A stretch of 64,000 nucleotides of DNA. Origin: Acidimicrobiales bacterium. GTDB taxonomy: Bacteria; Actinomycetota; Acidimicrobiia; Acidimicrobiales; SHLQ01. The notes beneath the pieces are model-generated. The model ran no database searches, had not been told where the DNA came from, and was given only the letters and a program-made list of their open reading frames with translations. Both the position numbers and the translations under genes were made by a program. Positions 42,999 to 51,941 of this stretch are shown here, piece after piece (within the stretch, counting starts at the first letter, position 1; every line of letters starts with the position of its first letter). The stretch lies in the NCBI GenBank assembly GCA_020629635.1, contig JAHDCX010000006.1:28012-92011 (forward strand), given 5' to 3'.

Positions 42999-44192
42999 AT
43001 GGCGAATGTGGCTGGAACCGACCGAGCACCGATGATGGGCGACCCCTCGCCTGAGGGTCGCTTCGGGCGCTTCGGGGGGCGATTCATTCCCGAGACACTC
43101 GTTCCGGCGTGCCAGGAGCTGGAGAAGGCCTTTCGCAGCGCCTGGGGGGATCCGGAGTTTCGGAGCGAGTTCTCGTCGCTGCTCGCAGACTACGCGGGCC
43201 GTCCGTCGCCGATCACCGAAGCCGGGCGAATGGGCGAGGCGCTGGGATATCGGATCCTGCTCAAGCGAGAAGACCTCAATCACACCGGCTCGCACAAGAT
43301 CAACAACGTGCTCGGTCAAGCCCTGCTCGCAAAGCGCATGGGCAAGACGAGGCTGATCGCCGAGACGGGGGCAGGACAACACGGGGTGGCGACCGCGACG
43401 GCAGCAGCGCTGTTCGGGATGGAATGCATCGTCTACATGGGCGAGGTCGACATCGAACGACAGAAGCTCAATGTCTTCCGGATGAATCTGCTCGGCGCCG
43501 AGGTCGTGCCCGCCATGAGCGGCTCACGAACGCTCAAGGACGCCGTCAACGAGGCGATGCGCGATTGGGTCGCCACGGTGGAGGACTCGTACTACTGCCT
43601 CGGTTCGGCGATGGGGCCGCACCCCTATCCGTGGATGGTCCGAACCTTCCATGAGGTCATCGGCTCTGAAGCACGCGAGCAATGCGCACGCCTGCTCGAT
43701 GGCGGAGTTCCCGATGTGGTGACGGCCTGCGTCGGCGGCGGCTCGAACGCCATCGGCATCTTCTCGGGATTCGCCGACACCGACGCTGAGCTCGTCGGTG
43801 TCGAGCCCGCCGGTGGTGCAGCGGTGGGGCGTCGAGTCCCTGGTGTCGTTCACGGCTCGAAGTCGTTTCTGATGCAGGACGAGGTCGGTCAGGTGCTCGA
43901 AGCCGAGTCGATCAGTGCGGGGTTGGATTACCCCGGGGTGGGTCCGGAACACGCTCACCTCGCGGATATCGGACGCGCCCGGTACGAGCCCGTGACCGAC
44001 GATGAGGTCGTCGAGGCGTTTCAGTTCATGTCGAAGCTCGAAGGGATCATCCCGGCATTGGAGCCGGCTCACGCCTTGGCATGGATGATGCGGGCCCGTG
44101 AGGAGCTGGCCGGCAAGACGGTGTTGTTGAACCTGTCGGGTCGCGGCGACAAGGACGTCGCGCAGATGCAGAAGGTGTTGTCTGGTGAGTGA
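42999..44192 (+). CDS. trpB: Tryptophan synthase beta chain TrpB
   Basis: A 397-residue PLP enzyme: [16 protein letters not shown] at the start, the PLP lysine in [18 protein letters not shown] (about residue 100), [51 protein letters not shown] and the C-terminal [10 protein letters not shown]. It joins indole and serine. Typical length. The stop overlaps the trpA start. Confidence 0.97.
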   Translation: MANVAGTDRAPMMGDPSPEGRFGRFGGRFIPETLVPACQELEKAFRSAWGDPEFRSEFSSLLADYAGRPSPITEAGRMGEALGYRILLKREDLNHTGSHKINNVLGQALLAKRMGKTRLIAETGAGQHGVATATAAALFGMECIVYMGEVDIERQKLNVFRMNLLGAEVVPAMSGSRTLKDAVNEAMRDWVATVEDSYYCLGSAMGPHPYPWMVRTFHEVIGSEAREQCARLLDGGVPDVVTACVGGGSNAIGIFSGFADTDAELVGVEPAGGAAVGRRVPGVVHGSKSFLMQDEVGQVLEAESISAGLDYPGVGPEHAHLADIGRARYEPVTDDEVVEAFQFMSKLEGIIPALEPAHALAWMMRAREELAGKTVLLNLSGRGDKDVAQMQKVLSGE

Positions 44193-44973
44193 CGAAATCG
44201 GGGCGTTCGAGGCGAACCTGCGCAAGCGTCGGGATGCTGGCGGAAAGGTGCTCGTGCCCTACATCACGGGAGGCCTGGGAGACGACTGGCTCGAGACCTT
44301 GCGTGCCGTGGCCGACGCCGGTGCAGACGGGATCGAGATCGGTATCCCGTTCTCGGATCCAGTCATGGATGGTCCCACGATTCAGGAGGCCAACGACCGT
44401 GCGCTCGATCACGGCGCGACGCCTGCGGGGATTCTCTCCGCGGTGAAGGACGCCGACATTGGCGTACCGCTCGCCGTCATGACCTACTACAACATTGCTT
44501 TTCGGGCTGGTGATGTTCGTTTCGCCAACGATCTGGCGGCAGCTGGGGTCTCCGCTGCCATCCTTCCGGACTTGCCGCTCGAGGAGACCGACGAGTGGGC
44601 GGCGGCTGCCGATGATGCCGGAATCGAAACGGTGCTGCTCGCCGCTCCCACGGCGCCCGACGAGCGTCTTCCGCGCATCTGTGAGCGGTCTCGAGGCTTC
44701 GTCTATGGCGTCGGCCTGCTCGGGATCACCGGCGTGCGCGACGAGCTCGCACAATCCGCCATGGACATCGCTGGGCGGCTGAAAGCCGTGACCGACAAGC
44801 CGGTCCTGGTTGGGGTGGGCGTTGGTACGCCCGCTCAGGCGGTACAGGTCTCGACGGTTTCTGATGGAGTCGTCGTCGGCTCCGCGATCGTGAACCGCAT
44901 GCTTGCGGGAGACGGGCCAGAAGGCGTCGCTGCCCTGGTACGCGAGTTTCGTGAGGCGCTCGATTCGATGTGA
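44185..44973 (+). CDS. trpA: Tryptophan synthase alpha chain TrpA
   Basis: A 262-residue TIM barrel that cleaves indole-3-glycerol phosphate. It shows [16 protein letters not shown], the catalytic Glu in [20 protein letters not shown] (about residues 50-69), [18 protein letters not shown] and the C-terminal [10 protein letters not shown]. The GTG start at 44185 overlaps trpB by eight bases. It is the last gene of the his-trp run. Confidence 0.96.
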   Translation: MSDEIGAFEANLRKRRDAGGKVLVPYITGGLGDDWLETLRAVADAGADGIEIGIPFSDPVMDGPTIQEANDRALDHGATPAGILSAVKDADIGVPLAVMTYYNIAFRAGDVRFANDLAAAGVSAAILPDLPLEETDEWAAAADDAGIETVLLAAPTAPDERLPRICERSRGFVYGVGLLGITGVRDELAQSAMDIAGRLKAVTDKPVLVGVGVGTPAQAVQVSTVSDGVVVGSAIVNRMLAGDGPEGVAALVREFREALDSM

Positions 44974-44989
44974 AGGATTCGCCCCCGGA

Positions 44990-45256
44990 TCAATGCACAG
45001 TGCGTGCGGCGAACCAGGCGAGGTTCATCATGGCGAGTCCGTACACGAACGTCCGAATGTCGCGTTCCTGGCGGCGTGTCGCAACGATCACGAACAACCA
45101 GAAGGGTGCCATGATCGCCCACTGGATGAAGACGCCGCGGTCGGTCTCCGGGAGCAGCAGATCAAGCAGAATCTCTGGCACGACGATGAGAACCCCGCGG
45201 AGAGGGCCGCAGATTCCCTGGAAGTCGTGGTGACCGTGGAAGGGTTGGGGAATCAT
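44990..45256 (-). CDS. Small membrane protein of unknown function
   Basis: An 88-residue protein with two hydrophobic segments, VFIQWAIMAPFWLFVIVA (about residues 46-63) and FVYGLAMMNLAWFAA, separated by a basic loop TRRQERDIR. Third codon positions are strongly G/C, which supports coding. Unknown family. The first ATG overlaps head to head with the start of the reductase gene, leaving no promoter room; a shorter form from a GTG around residue 26 is possible. It converges on trpA with 16 bases between. Confidence 0.55.
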   Translation of the reverse strand: MIPQPFHGHHDFQGICGPLRGVLIVVPEILLDLLLPETDRGVFIQWAIMAPFWLFVIVATRRQERDIRTFVYGLAMMNLAWFAARTVH

Positions 45257-46613
45257 GGCCAAGAAGATCGTCATCATCGGAGGCGGAACCGCCGGGATCG
45301 GCGCCGCCCGCGCCGCACGGGTGCTTGGTTTGACGCCGGTGCTCGTCACGGACGGCCCGATCGGAGGTGACTGCACCTTCACCGGATGTGTGCCCTCGAA
45401 GTCCCTCATCGCGGCAGCGAGACACGGGCTGTCTTTCGATGAGGCCACGGTCCGGATGCGGGCGACCATCGACGAGATCGCATCAGAGGAGGACGCTGCG
45501 GCGCTTCGCAGCGAGGGAATCGTGGTGGTCGAAGGGCGGGCCACCATCGACGCGGTCGGACGCGTCGACGTCGGCGGCTCACGTCTCGACGCGGACGAGA
45601 TCATCGTGGCGACCGGGGCCAAAGCCGCCGTTCCACCGATCCCGGGGATCGAGGAGGTCCCGTTCAGAACCAATGAGACCATCTTCGATCTCGACGCGTT
45701 GCCGATCCGTCTCGCGGTTCTCGGCGCCGGACCGATTGGCTGCGAACTGTCGCTTGCGTTCGCACGGTTTGGTTCGACGGTGCACCTCTTCGAACGCGAG
45801 GGTCGCGTGCTTCCGGGAGAGGAGCAGGCGGTGTCGGACGTCATCGACCGATCGCTCACGAGGGCTGGTGTCGAGGCGCATGTCGGCACGGACATCATGC
45901 GTCTGGGGCGACGGGTTGATGGTTCGATCGAGGTGGTAGCCGACGGCCTGACTGTCGTGGTCGACGAGCTGCTGGTTGCGACGGGTCGGACTCCCAACAC
46001 CGCCGGCCTTGGCCTGACCGAAGTCGGGGTGTCGATGAACGCACGTGGCCACATCGAGGTCGATGGACGCCTACAAACGTCGGTCACCGGTATCCGTGCG
46101 GCCGGCGACGTCACGGGCCTGCTCCCGTTCACCCATGCTGCCGATGAACAAGCTCGGATGGCGGTCGCGCATGCGGTCGGGAAGGGCGCCCGATGGCGCT
46201 ACGACGCCTCGTCCACCCCGTGGGTAACCTTCACCGCCCCCGAAGTCGCACGTGTTGGGGTCATCGAAGCTGACGCGCCGAGGGGAGCGATGGTCGCGGA
46301 ACTCCCGCTCTCATGTGTTGATCGGGCCCTGACCGACGACGCGACCGATGGCTTCGTCAAGCTGATCGCCGCTCCCAAGCGGCTCACACGATCCGCCTTT
46401 GGAGGACGGTTGGTCGGTGCGACGATCGTCGCCGATCGAGCGGGAGAGATGATCCACGGCCCGGCATTGGCGGCCCGAACGGGAATGTTCGTTGGGCGTC
46501 TCGCGCAGACGACGGTCGCCTATCCGACGTGGTCGACCGCAATCCAGCAGGCGGCGGGTCAGTTCTTCCAGCCGGTCAACGGTCTGGCGGCGCGTCCCGC
46601 CGTCACTCGCTGA
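45255..46613 (+). CDS. FAD-dependent pyridine nucleotide-disulfide oxidoreductase
   Basis: A 452-residue class I flavoprotein disulfide reductase. FAD site IVIIGGGTAGIGAARAAR (residues 5-22), redox disulfide CTFTGCVPSKSLI (Cys 40 and 45 approximately), NAD(P)H site LAVLGAGPIGCELSLAFARFG and second FAD motif IRAAGDVTG. The C-terminal dimerisation domain ends in YPTWSTAIQQAAGQFF where lipoamide and glutathione reductases have HPTxxE; the catalytic His and Glu are replaced. It is thus neither lipoamide dehydrogenase nor a standard mycothione reductase. Substrate unknown. It overlaps the convergent anti-sigma gene by 11 bases. Confidence 0.82.
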   Translation: MAKKIVIIGGGTAGIGAARAARVLGLTPVLVTDGPIGGDCTFTGCVPSKSLIAAARHGLSFDEATVRMRATIDEIASEEDAAALRSEGIVVVEGRATIDAVGRVDVGGSRLDADEIIVATGAKAAVPPIPGIEEVPFRTNETIFDLDALPIRLAVLGAGPIGCELSLAFARFGSTVHLFEREGRVLPGEEQAVSDVIDRSLTRAGVEAHVGTDIMRLGRRVDGSIEVVADGLTVVVDELLVATGRTPNTAGLGLTEVGVSMNARGHIEVDGRLQTSVTGIRAAGDVTGLLPFTHAADEQARMAVAHAVGKGARWRYDASSTPWVTFTAPEVARVGVIEADAPRGAMVAELPLSCVDRALTDDATDGFVKLIAAPKRLTRSAFGGRLVGATIVADRAGEMIHGPALAARTGMFVGRLAQTTVAYPTWSTAIQQAAGQFFQPVNGLAARPAVTR

Positions 46614-46854
46614 CGTTCGACGCGATCTCTTCGGAGAACGCACGGAGGCGTGCGAGTGCGTCCGGGTCGTTCTGGGGAGCAGACTCAGCGAGGTCCGCCT
46701 TGATGCGCTCGAAGACACTTGCCTCGACACCACAATCGACGCACGCGTCGAGATGCGCCCGGATTGCGTTCATTCGTCCGTCGTCGAGCTCGCCGTCGAG
46801 ATAGCTCTGAAGTCTCAGCCCGACCTCACGGCAGCTCATCATTCTTGTTGCCAT
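46603..46854 (-). CDS. Zinc-finger anti-sigma factor
   Basis: An 83-residue protein with the ZAS motif HxxxCxxC: His34, Cys38, Cys41 in HLDACVDCG, preceded by CREVGLRLQSYLDGELDD, as in RsrA and other small soluble anti-sigma factors. It would hold the adjacent ECF sigma factor and release it on oxidation or another signal. No membrane segment is present. It is coupled to the sigma gene by an ATGA overlap. Confidence 0.88.
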   Translation of the reverse strand: MATRMMSCREVGLRLQSYLDGELDDGRMNAIRAHLDACVDCGVEASVFERIKADLAESAPQNDPDALARLRAFSEEIASNVSE

Positions 46855-47390
46855 CAGATCACCTCTTCGGAGGAAGCCTCCAAGTGCTGGCGAATATTCC
46901 GTCTTGCTCGATGAAGCCGACTCATGATGGTGCCGACCGGCACGCCAAGCGTGTCCGCTGCCTCTTGGTAGGTCAGTTGGTTGAGGTCGACGAGCTCGAC
47001 GACGAGACGGAACTTCTCGGGGAGCGCAGCGAGGGCGTTCTCGATGGGTGCGGAGAACTCCTGGTCAAGGACCAGCGACTCGGCGTCTGCTCCGTCGGGC
47101 GACTCGTCGGCCACGCGCGACATCGTCTCATCGGGATCGTGCATGAGTTCGGGCCGCTTACGCCGGACCCGGTTGATCTGCGCGTTGCGCATGATGGTGA
47201 GCAACCAGGCCCGCGGATAGCGGCCATCGAATCGTTCGATCGCCTTGTAGGCGCGAACGAGTGTGTCCTGGACCAGATCTTCTGCATCGGTCGCGTTCCG
47301 GGTGATCGAGCGTGCGACCCGATAGAGCACCTCGAGCTCGGGAACGACGTACTCGGCGAATCGTTCGTCGGCGGAGGTCGAATTGGGCAC
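46854..47390 (-). CDS. ECF RNA polymerase sigma factor
   Basis: A 178-residue group IV sigma factor. Region 2 (LYRVARSITRNATDAEDLVQDTLVRAYKAIERF and YPRAWLLTIMRNAQINRVRR, residues 22-77) and region 4 (ALAALPEKFRLVVELVDLNQLTYQEAADTLGVPVGTIMSRLHRAR, residues 119-163) are complete. Pairing with a zinc anti-sigma factor resembles SigR/RsrA-type stress modules. The GTG start is seven bases after TAATCT, so the mRNA is leaderless. HU is divergent. Confidence 0.93.
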   Translation of the reverse strand: MPNSTSADERFAEYVVPELEVLYRVARSITRNATDAEDLVQDTLVRAYKAIERFDGRYPRAWLLTIMRNAQINRVRRKRPELMHDPDETMSRVADESPDGADAESLVLDQEFSAPIENALAALPEKFRLVVELVDLNQLTYQEAADTLGVPVGTIMSRLHRARRNIRQHLEASSEEVI

Positions 47391-47397
47391 GGCGGAC

Positions 47398-47403
47398 AGA
47401 TTA
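47398..47403 (-). promoter_or_regulatory. -10 hexamer of the leaderless sigma-factor promoter
   Basis: TAATCT on the minus strand, seven bases before the GTG at 47390, no Shine-Dalgarno. Confidence 0.5.
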
Positions 47404-47503
47404 GCGATTGTGGTCTTGTGATTCGGTCACACTTCTGTCGTCGCGGGCGAGTGGATCCGGTTCTGTTGGAATTTCAACGCTCTTTGCGCTTCGAAAGCGC
47501 CAC

Positions 47504-47532
47504 TTGCGACGCGTTCCGCACTACGCTGTAAC
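47504..47532 (+). promoter_or_regulatory. Candidate promoter of the HU gene
   Basis: TTGCGA (47504-47509) and TGTAAC (47527-47532) are 17 bases apart. TACGCT (47522-47527) or TGTAAT (47538-47543) are alternative -10 hexamers. A GCGCTT-CGA-AAGCGC dyad (47486-47500) lies just upstream, and GAACCGCC/GGCGGTTC (47553-47573) can form a leader hairpin. Confidence 0.4.
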
Positions 47533-47592
47533 TCGCTTGTAATTTCTCAGATGAACCGCCGACCGGGCGGTTCGGGGAGGACCCAAAGGAAC

Positions 47593-47871
47593 ATGAACAA
47601 AAAAGAGCTGGAAGCAGAACTCGCTTCGAAAGCAGAAGTCACGCAGGCTCAGGCGGGCGCTGTCCTGGATGCGCTGATGCTGACCATCGCAGATGAGGTC
47701 TCGAAGGGTGGCGAGGTCAATATCCCCGGCTACCTCAAGTTCTCCCGCAAGGACACGAAGGCACGCATGGGCCGCAACCCGCGGACCGGTGAAGCGCGCG
47801 AGATTCCGGCCGGCACGGCCGTGAAGATCCAGGCCGGATCGAAGCTCAAGGCTGCGGGCAAGGGCAGCTGA
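47593..47871 (+). CDS. HU-family nucleoid protein
   Basis: A 92-residue HU/IHF-type DNA-binding protein: MNKKELEAELASKAEVTQAQ at the start, VNIPGYLKFSRKDTKARMGRNPRTGEAREI (the DNA-binding beta arms, about residues 46-76) and a short basic end. It lacks the lysine-rich tail of mycobacterial HU; a similar tail occurs instead on the DksA/TraR protein of this window. AAAGGA lies just before the ATG. A strong terminator follows its stop. Confidence 0.93.
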   Translation: MNKKELEAELASKAEVTQAQAGAVLDALMLTIADEVSKGGEVNIPGYLKFSRKDTKARMGRNPRTGEAREIPAGTAVKIQAGSKLKAAGKGS

Positions 47872-47894
47872 TCGGTCGCTCAACCGAATCGAAA

Positions 47895-47933
47895 CGAGAA
47901 GCGGCGCCTTCGGGCGCCGCTTCTCGGCGTTTT
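47895..47933 (+). terminator. Strong intrinsic terminator after HU
   Basis: A perfect 14-bp GC-rich stem (47895-47908 with 47913-47926) closed by a TTCG tetraloop and followed by TTTT at 47930-47933. Confidence 0.85.
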
Positions 47934-47965
47934 GGCCCGGCGGTCTGATCTGCAAGGATTCGCGG

Positions 47966-48397
47966 ATGTCCGAATTCCCCGCTCCGGCAGAGGTCCTCCC
48001 GCACCGCCCACCGTTCCTGTTCATCGACGAGATCCTCGAGCTACGGCCGGCCGAGTACGGGCGCGGGACGTGGACGCTGACTGGCGATGAGTGGTGGTTT
48101 CCGGGGCACTTCCCCGGTCGTCCCACCCATCCCGGTGTCTTGATGTGCGAGGCCATCGCACAAATGGGTGCATACACCGTGCTCACCGACCCTGACCGAT
48201 ATCCCGGCAAGTTGCCGCTGTTCGGAGGGCTCGACAAGGCGCGCTTCCGCAAGCAGGTGGGACCGGGAGACACGGTCGAGGTCGAGGCCGAGATCCTTCA
48301 GCTCGCCGCTCGCGCCGGCAAGGGGGCAGGCAAGGTCCTGCTCAACGGCGAGGTCGCCTGCAGCGCCAACATCATGTTCATCGTGGTCGACGAGTGA
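47966..48397 (+). CDS. fabZ: FabZ-like 3-hydroxyacyl-ACP dehydratase
   Basis: A 143-residue hotdog-fold protein: LPHRPPFLFIDEI (catalytic-site region, residues 11-23), WWFPGHFPGRPTHPGVLMCEAIAQMGAY with the catalytic His and Glu, and LDKARFRKQVGPGD. It probably dehydrates 3-hydroxyacyl-ACP in fatty acid synthesis. Its TGA shares its last base with a long palindromic element that fills the gap to the convergent leuS. It follows the HU terminator, so it needs its own promoter, which I cannot identify. Confidence 0.88.
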   Translation: MSEFPAPAEVLPHRPPFLFIDEILELRPAEYGRGTWTLTGDEWWFPGHFPGRPTHPGVLMCEAIAQMGAYTVLTDPDRYPGKLPLFGGLDKARFRKQVGPGDTVEVEAEILQLAARAGKGAGKVLLNGEVACSANIMFIVVDE

Positions 48398-48479
48398 TGG
48401 GGTCAAGTCTGACATAGCAAGAGGTTCGGCCTCGTCAGCGAGACGGAGCAACCTGTTGCTATGTCAGACTTGACCCCAT
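48397..48479. repeat. Palindromic element A (GGGGTCAAGTCT family)
   Basis: Perfect 24-bp inverted repeat, 48397-48420 with 48456-48479, beginning ATGGGGTCAAGTCTGACA. Inside, AGGTT/AACCT (48422-48426 with 48450-48454) extends the stem past one G-G mismatch. It exactly fills the junction of the convergent fabZ and leuS genes. Its outer 12 bases match elements B and C; the inner part differs. Confidence 0.9.
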
Positions 48480-48481
48480 GG

Positions 48482-51328
48482 TCAGGCGATGATGTTGACC
48501 AGGCGGCCGGGGACGACGATGACCTTGCGGATCTCGGCGCCGTCGATCAGTTCCTGAATGCGGGGATCGGCGAGGGCGGCGGCTTCGAGGGTCGCGTCGT
48601 CGGCGTCGGCGGGCACGGTGATCCGTGAGCGAACCTTGCCCTTGATCTGGACCGGGATCTCGATCTCGTCGTCGACGAGCATCGATGGATCGGCGGTCGG
48701 GAACTCCGCGTAGACGACCGACGTCTCGTTGCCCATCCGGTTCCAGAGCTCCTCGGCGACGTGGGGGACCAGCGGCGCGATCATGCGGACGAGCGGGTCG
48801 GCCACCTCTTCGGGGGTCGGCCTGTCGAGCTTAGTGAGCTCGTTGTTCAGCTCGGTGATGCGGGCGATCGCCGTGTTGAAGCTGAGTGCGTCCATGTCGG
48901 TGCGGACCGCATCGATTGTCTTGTGGAGCGAGCGACGCAGGTCGTCCGAGGCCGGGGAGGCGTCGATCGTCAGCTCGCCTGTGTCCTCGTCGACGAGGTT
49001 TCGCCAGATCCGCTGCAGGAGGCGCATCGAACCCACGACGGACTTCGTCTCCCACGGCCGGTCCTGATCGATCGGTCCCATGAACATCTCGTACAGGCGC
49101 AGCGTGTCGGCGCCGTATTGCTCGTACATGTCGTCGGGCGTGACGGCGTTCTTCAGGCTCTTGCCCATCTTTCCGTACTCACGGCTGACCGGCGCCCCCT
49201 CGAAGCGGTACCCGTCGCCCGACTCTTCGACCTCCGCGGCCTCAACGTAGATGCCGCGCTCATCCTTGAAGGCGTACGCCTGGATGTAGCCCTGGTTGAT
49301 GAGGCGCTTGAACGGCTCCTTCGTCGTCACATGGCCGAGGTCGAACAAGACCTTGTGCCAGAAGCGGGCGTAGAGCAGGTGCAGTACGGCGTGCTCGACG
49401 CCGCCGACGTAGAGGTCCACACCTCCGGCGTCGGCGTCGTCGCCACCCATCCAGTACTTCTCCGACGTCGGGTCGGCGACCACGTCGTCGGACTCGGGGT
49501 CGATGTAGCGCAGGTAGTACCAGCAGGACCCGGCCCATTGGGGCATGACGTTGAGATCACGTGCATACGTCGTGGTTCCGTCGCCGAAGTCGAATTCGAT
49601 GGTTTTCCACTCGTCGGCTCGGCCCAGCGGCGGCTCGGGCTGAGAATCCTCATCGAGCTGCCGGGGAGCCCAATCGATCAATTCGGGCAGGTTGACCGGC
49701 AACTGGTCGTCGGGGATCGAGATCGGATTGCCGTCGTCGTCGAACACGATGGGGATCGGTTCGCCCCAGTACCGCTGACGGGCGAACAGCCAGTCGCGGA
49801 GCTTGGTGGTGACGGTGCCTTCGCCGGCGCCGATCTCGGTCAGGTGATCGATCATGGCTGACTTCGCATCGGCGATCGCCATGCCGTCGAGGAACCCCGA
49901 GTTGATCGCGGGACCTTCTCCGATGAATGCGGCGTTCTCGTCCCAATCTGCGGGCGGCTGGACGGTGCGAATGATGTCGAGGTCGAATGCTTCGGCGAAC
50001 TCCCAGTCGCGTTCGTCCTGACCGGGCACCGCCATGATGGCGCCGGTGCCGTAACCCATCAGTACGTAGTCGGCGATGAAGACCGGGATCGAGGTGTCGT
50101 TGACCGGGTTGATGGCGTAGGCGCCGGTGAACACGCCGGTTTTGGTCTTGTTCTCCTGGCGGTCGAGGTCGCTCTTCTGCGACGTCGCGTGCCGGTATGC
50201 GGCGACGGCGTCGGCGGGGGAGGGCGCACCACCGGTCCAGGCGTCCTTCGTGCCGTCGGGCCACGCGTCGGCGATCAGGTGGTCGACCAGCTCATGTTCG
50301 GGGGCCAACACCATGTAGGTCGCGCCGAAGAGCGTGTCAGGACGGGTGGTGAAGACCTGGATCGTGGCGACTTCGCCGGTCTCGTCGCTCGCAGTCGGCA
50401 CTCGGAAGTCGATGTGTGCGCCCTCGGACCGGCCGATCCAGTTGCGCTGCATGGTCTTGATGCTGTCGGTCCAGTCGAGCAGGTCGAGGTCGTCGAGCAG
50501 ACGGTCCGCGTAGGCCGTGATCCGCATCATCCATTGCTTCAGTGGGCGACGGAACACGGGGTAGTTGCCGCGGTCGCTTCGCCCTTCGGCGGTGACCTCT
50601 TCGTTCGCCAACACCGTGCCCAATCCGGGGCACCAGTTGACGGGCGCTTCGGACACATACGCCAGGCGGTACTCGTGCAGCACCGCTCGTTGCTCGCTGA
50701 TCGACAGCTCGGCCCATGGGCGACCGCCGGGGGTCGGGCGAGAACCATCCGAAAACTCGGCTTCGAGTTCGGAGATCGGGCGGGCTTTCTGGGTCTCGGG
50801 ATCGAACCACGCGTTGAAGATCTGGTTGAAGATCCACTGGGTCCACCGGTAGTACGCCACGTCGGTCGTGGCGATGGCTCGACGGTCGTCGTGACCGAGA
50901 CCGAGCCTGGCCAGCTGGCGGCTCATGTTGGCGATGTTGGCCTCAGTGTTTTCGCGAGGGTGCACGCCGGTCGAGCGCGCATGTTCCTCGGCTGGCAGCC
51001 CGAACGCGTCGAACCCCATCGTGTGGAGCACGTTGTGGCCGGTCATGCGCTTGAACCGGGCGTACACGTCGGTGCTGATGAAGCCGAGCGGGTGTCCGAC
51101 ATGGAGTCCCGTCCCGGATGGGTAGGGAAACATGTCCATGATGAAGAGCTTCGGCCGGGTCGCAAGATCGGTTGGGCCGTCGGCGGGGCCCTCGGTGAGG
51201 GAACCGGCGGGATTCGGGGTGTGGTACGTGCCCGCGTCCTTCCAGCGCGCCTGCCACGTCGTCTCGATCGTGTCGGCGAGCTGCGCGTCGTATCGGTGCG
51301 CAGGCGTTTCGCGTTGCTGCTCAGTCAC
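48482..51328 (-). CDS. leuS: Leucyl-tRNA synthetase LeuS
   Basis: A 948-residue class Ia synthetase. The HIGH motif is HVGH (residues 76-79, in [15 protein letters not shown]), the CP1 editing domain includes [19 protein letters not shown], and KMSKS appears as KMGKSLKN near residue 719. A C-terminal anticodon and tail domain ends in [10 protein letters not shown], as usual. The GTG start at 51328 is seven bases after TACACT, so it is leaderless. It is divergent from the Nudix gene, with 38 bases between starts. Confidence 0.97.
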   Translation of the reverse strand: MTEQQRETPAHRYDAQLADTIETTWQARWKDAGTYHTPNPAGSLTEGPADGPTDLATRPKLFIMDMFPYPSGTGLHVGHPLGFISTDVYARFKRMTGHNVLHTMGFDAFGLPAEEHARSTGVHPRENTEANIANMSRQLARLGLGHDDRRAIATTDVAYYRWTQWIFNQIFNAWFDPETQKARPISELEAEFSDGSRPTPGGRPWAELSISEQRAVLHEYRLAYVSEAPVNWCPGLGTVLANEEVTAEGRSDRGNYPVFRRPLKQWMMRITAYADRLLDDLDLLDWTDSIKTMQRNWIGRSEGAHIDFRVPTASDETGEVATIQVFTTRPDTLFGATYMVLAPEHELVDHLIADAWPDGTKDAWTGGAPSPADAVAAYRHATSQKSDLDRQENKTKTGVFTGAYAINPVNDTSIPVFIADYVLMGYGTGAIMAVPGQDERDWEFAEAFDLDIIRTVQPPADWDENAAFIGEGPAINSGFLDGMAIADAKSAMIDHLTEIGAGEGTVTTKLRDWLFARQRYWGEPIPIVFDDDGNPISIPDDQLPVNLPELIDWAPRQLDEDSQPEPPLGRADEWKTIEFDFGDGTTTYARDLNVMPQWAGSCWYYLRYIDPESDDVVADPTSEKYWMGGDDADAGGVDLYVGGVEHAVLHLLYARFWHKVLFDLGHVTTKEPFKRLINQGYIQAYAFKDERGIYVEAAEVEESGDGYRFEGAPVSREYGKMGKSLKNAVTPDDMYEQYGADTLRLYEMFMGPIDQDRPWETKSVVGSMRLLQRIWRNLVDEDTGELTIDASPASDDLRRSLHKTIDAVRTDMDALSFNTAIARITELNNELTKLDRPTPEEVADPLVRMIAPLVPHVAEELWNRMGNETSVVYAEFPTADPSMLVDDEIEIPVQIKGKVRSRITVPADADDATLEAAALADPRIQELIDGAEIRKVIVVPGRLVNIIA

Positions 51329-51335
51329 CCGGGGA

Positions 51336-51341
51336 AGTGTA
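51336..51341 (-). promoter_or_regulatory. -10 hexamer of the leaderless leuS promoter
   Basis: TACACT on the minus strand, seven bases before the GTG at 51328. The spacer has no purine-rich ribosome site in the sense direction. Confidence 0.5.
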
Positions 51342-51366
51342 GGAGTGGCGCTAGCGTCCTCGGTCG

Positions 51367-51849
51367 ATGTTCGGTTCTCGAAAACGTCCTGCGGCTCGGG
51401 TGCTGCTTTTCGATCGGGACGCTCGGTTGTTCATGATCAACTCGATCGATCCGGCGGACCCGTCCAAGCCCGCGTGGTGGGAGATCCCGGGTGGGGGAAT
51501 GGACCCTGGCGAGACGAGCGAGCAAGCAGCAGCGAGAGAGATCGTCGAAGAGACGGGCATCACCGAGTTCGAACTCGGCCCGTGCGTGTGGACCCAGGAA
51601 GTCCAGTTCACCTTTGCGGGGATCTACTTCGATTCGCAGGAATGGATCCACGTCGCCCACTGCGACGGAGGCGACTACGCCCCGAAAGGCCTCGAGTTCT
51701 TCGAAGCGCTGGCATTCAAGGGCGCAAAATGGTGGGAGGTCGACGACCTGTTGGCGTCAACCGACCCGGTGCTTCCGCCCCGCCTTCGCGAGTTCATCAA
51801 ACCCATCGCCGACGGCACCCTCCCCGAAACCCCCATCGACATCAGCTGA
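51367..51849 (+). CDS. Nudix hydrolase
   Basis: A 160-residue Nudix protein. Residues 43-65 fit the Nudix box G-x5-E-x7-REUxEExGU exactly (Glu49, Arg57-Glu58, Glu61-Glu62, Gly64). An aromatic stretch ([11 protein letters not shown]) follows. Substrate not predictable. TAGCGT lies nine bases before the ATG, so it may be leaderless. Its stop is followed after one base by palindromic element B. Confidence 0.9.
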   Translation: MFGSRKRPAARVLLFDRDARLFMINSIDPADPSKPAWWEIPGGGMDPGETSEQAAAREIVEETGITEFELGPCVWTQEVQFTFAGIYFDSQEWIHVAHCDGGDYAPKGLEFFEALAFKGAKWWEVDDLLASTDPVLPPRLREFIKPIADGTLPETPIDIS

Positions 51850-51850
51850 A

Positions 51851-51912
51851 TGGGGTCAAGTCTCAACAAGTAACAAGACCAAGACCTTGTTACTTGTTGA
51901 GACTTGACCCCA
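51851..51912. repeat. Palindromic element B (GGGGTCAAGTCT family)
   Basis: Perfect 27-bp inverted repeat, 51851-51877 with 51886-51912, around an 8-base loop. It begins one base after the Nudix stop and ends 29 bases before the stop of the convergent dehydrogenase. It shares GGGGTCAAGTCTCAACAAG and the next bases with element C. Confidence 0.92.
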
Positions 51913-51941
51913 CAGAGCCGCAGCGAGCCTGCGGCGAAGTC

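Noticed and set aside
47468..47493. SigR-type GGAAT-N18-GTT promoter between the sigma gene and HU
   Set aside because: GGAAT occurs at 47468 but no GTT follows at the right distance, and it points toward HU rather than the sigma gene.
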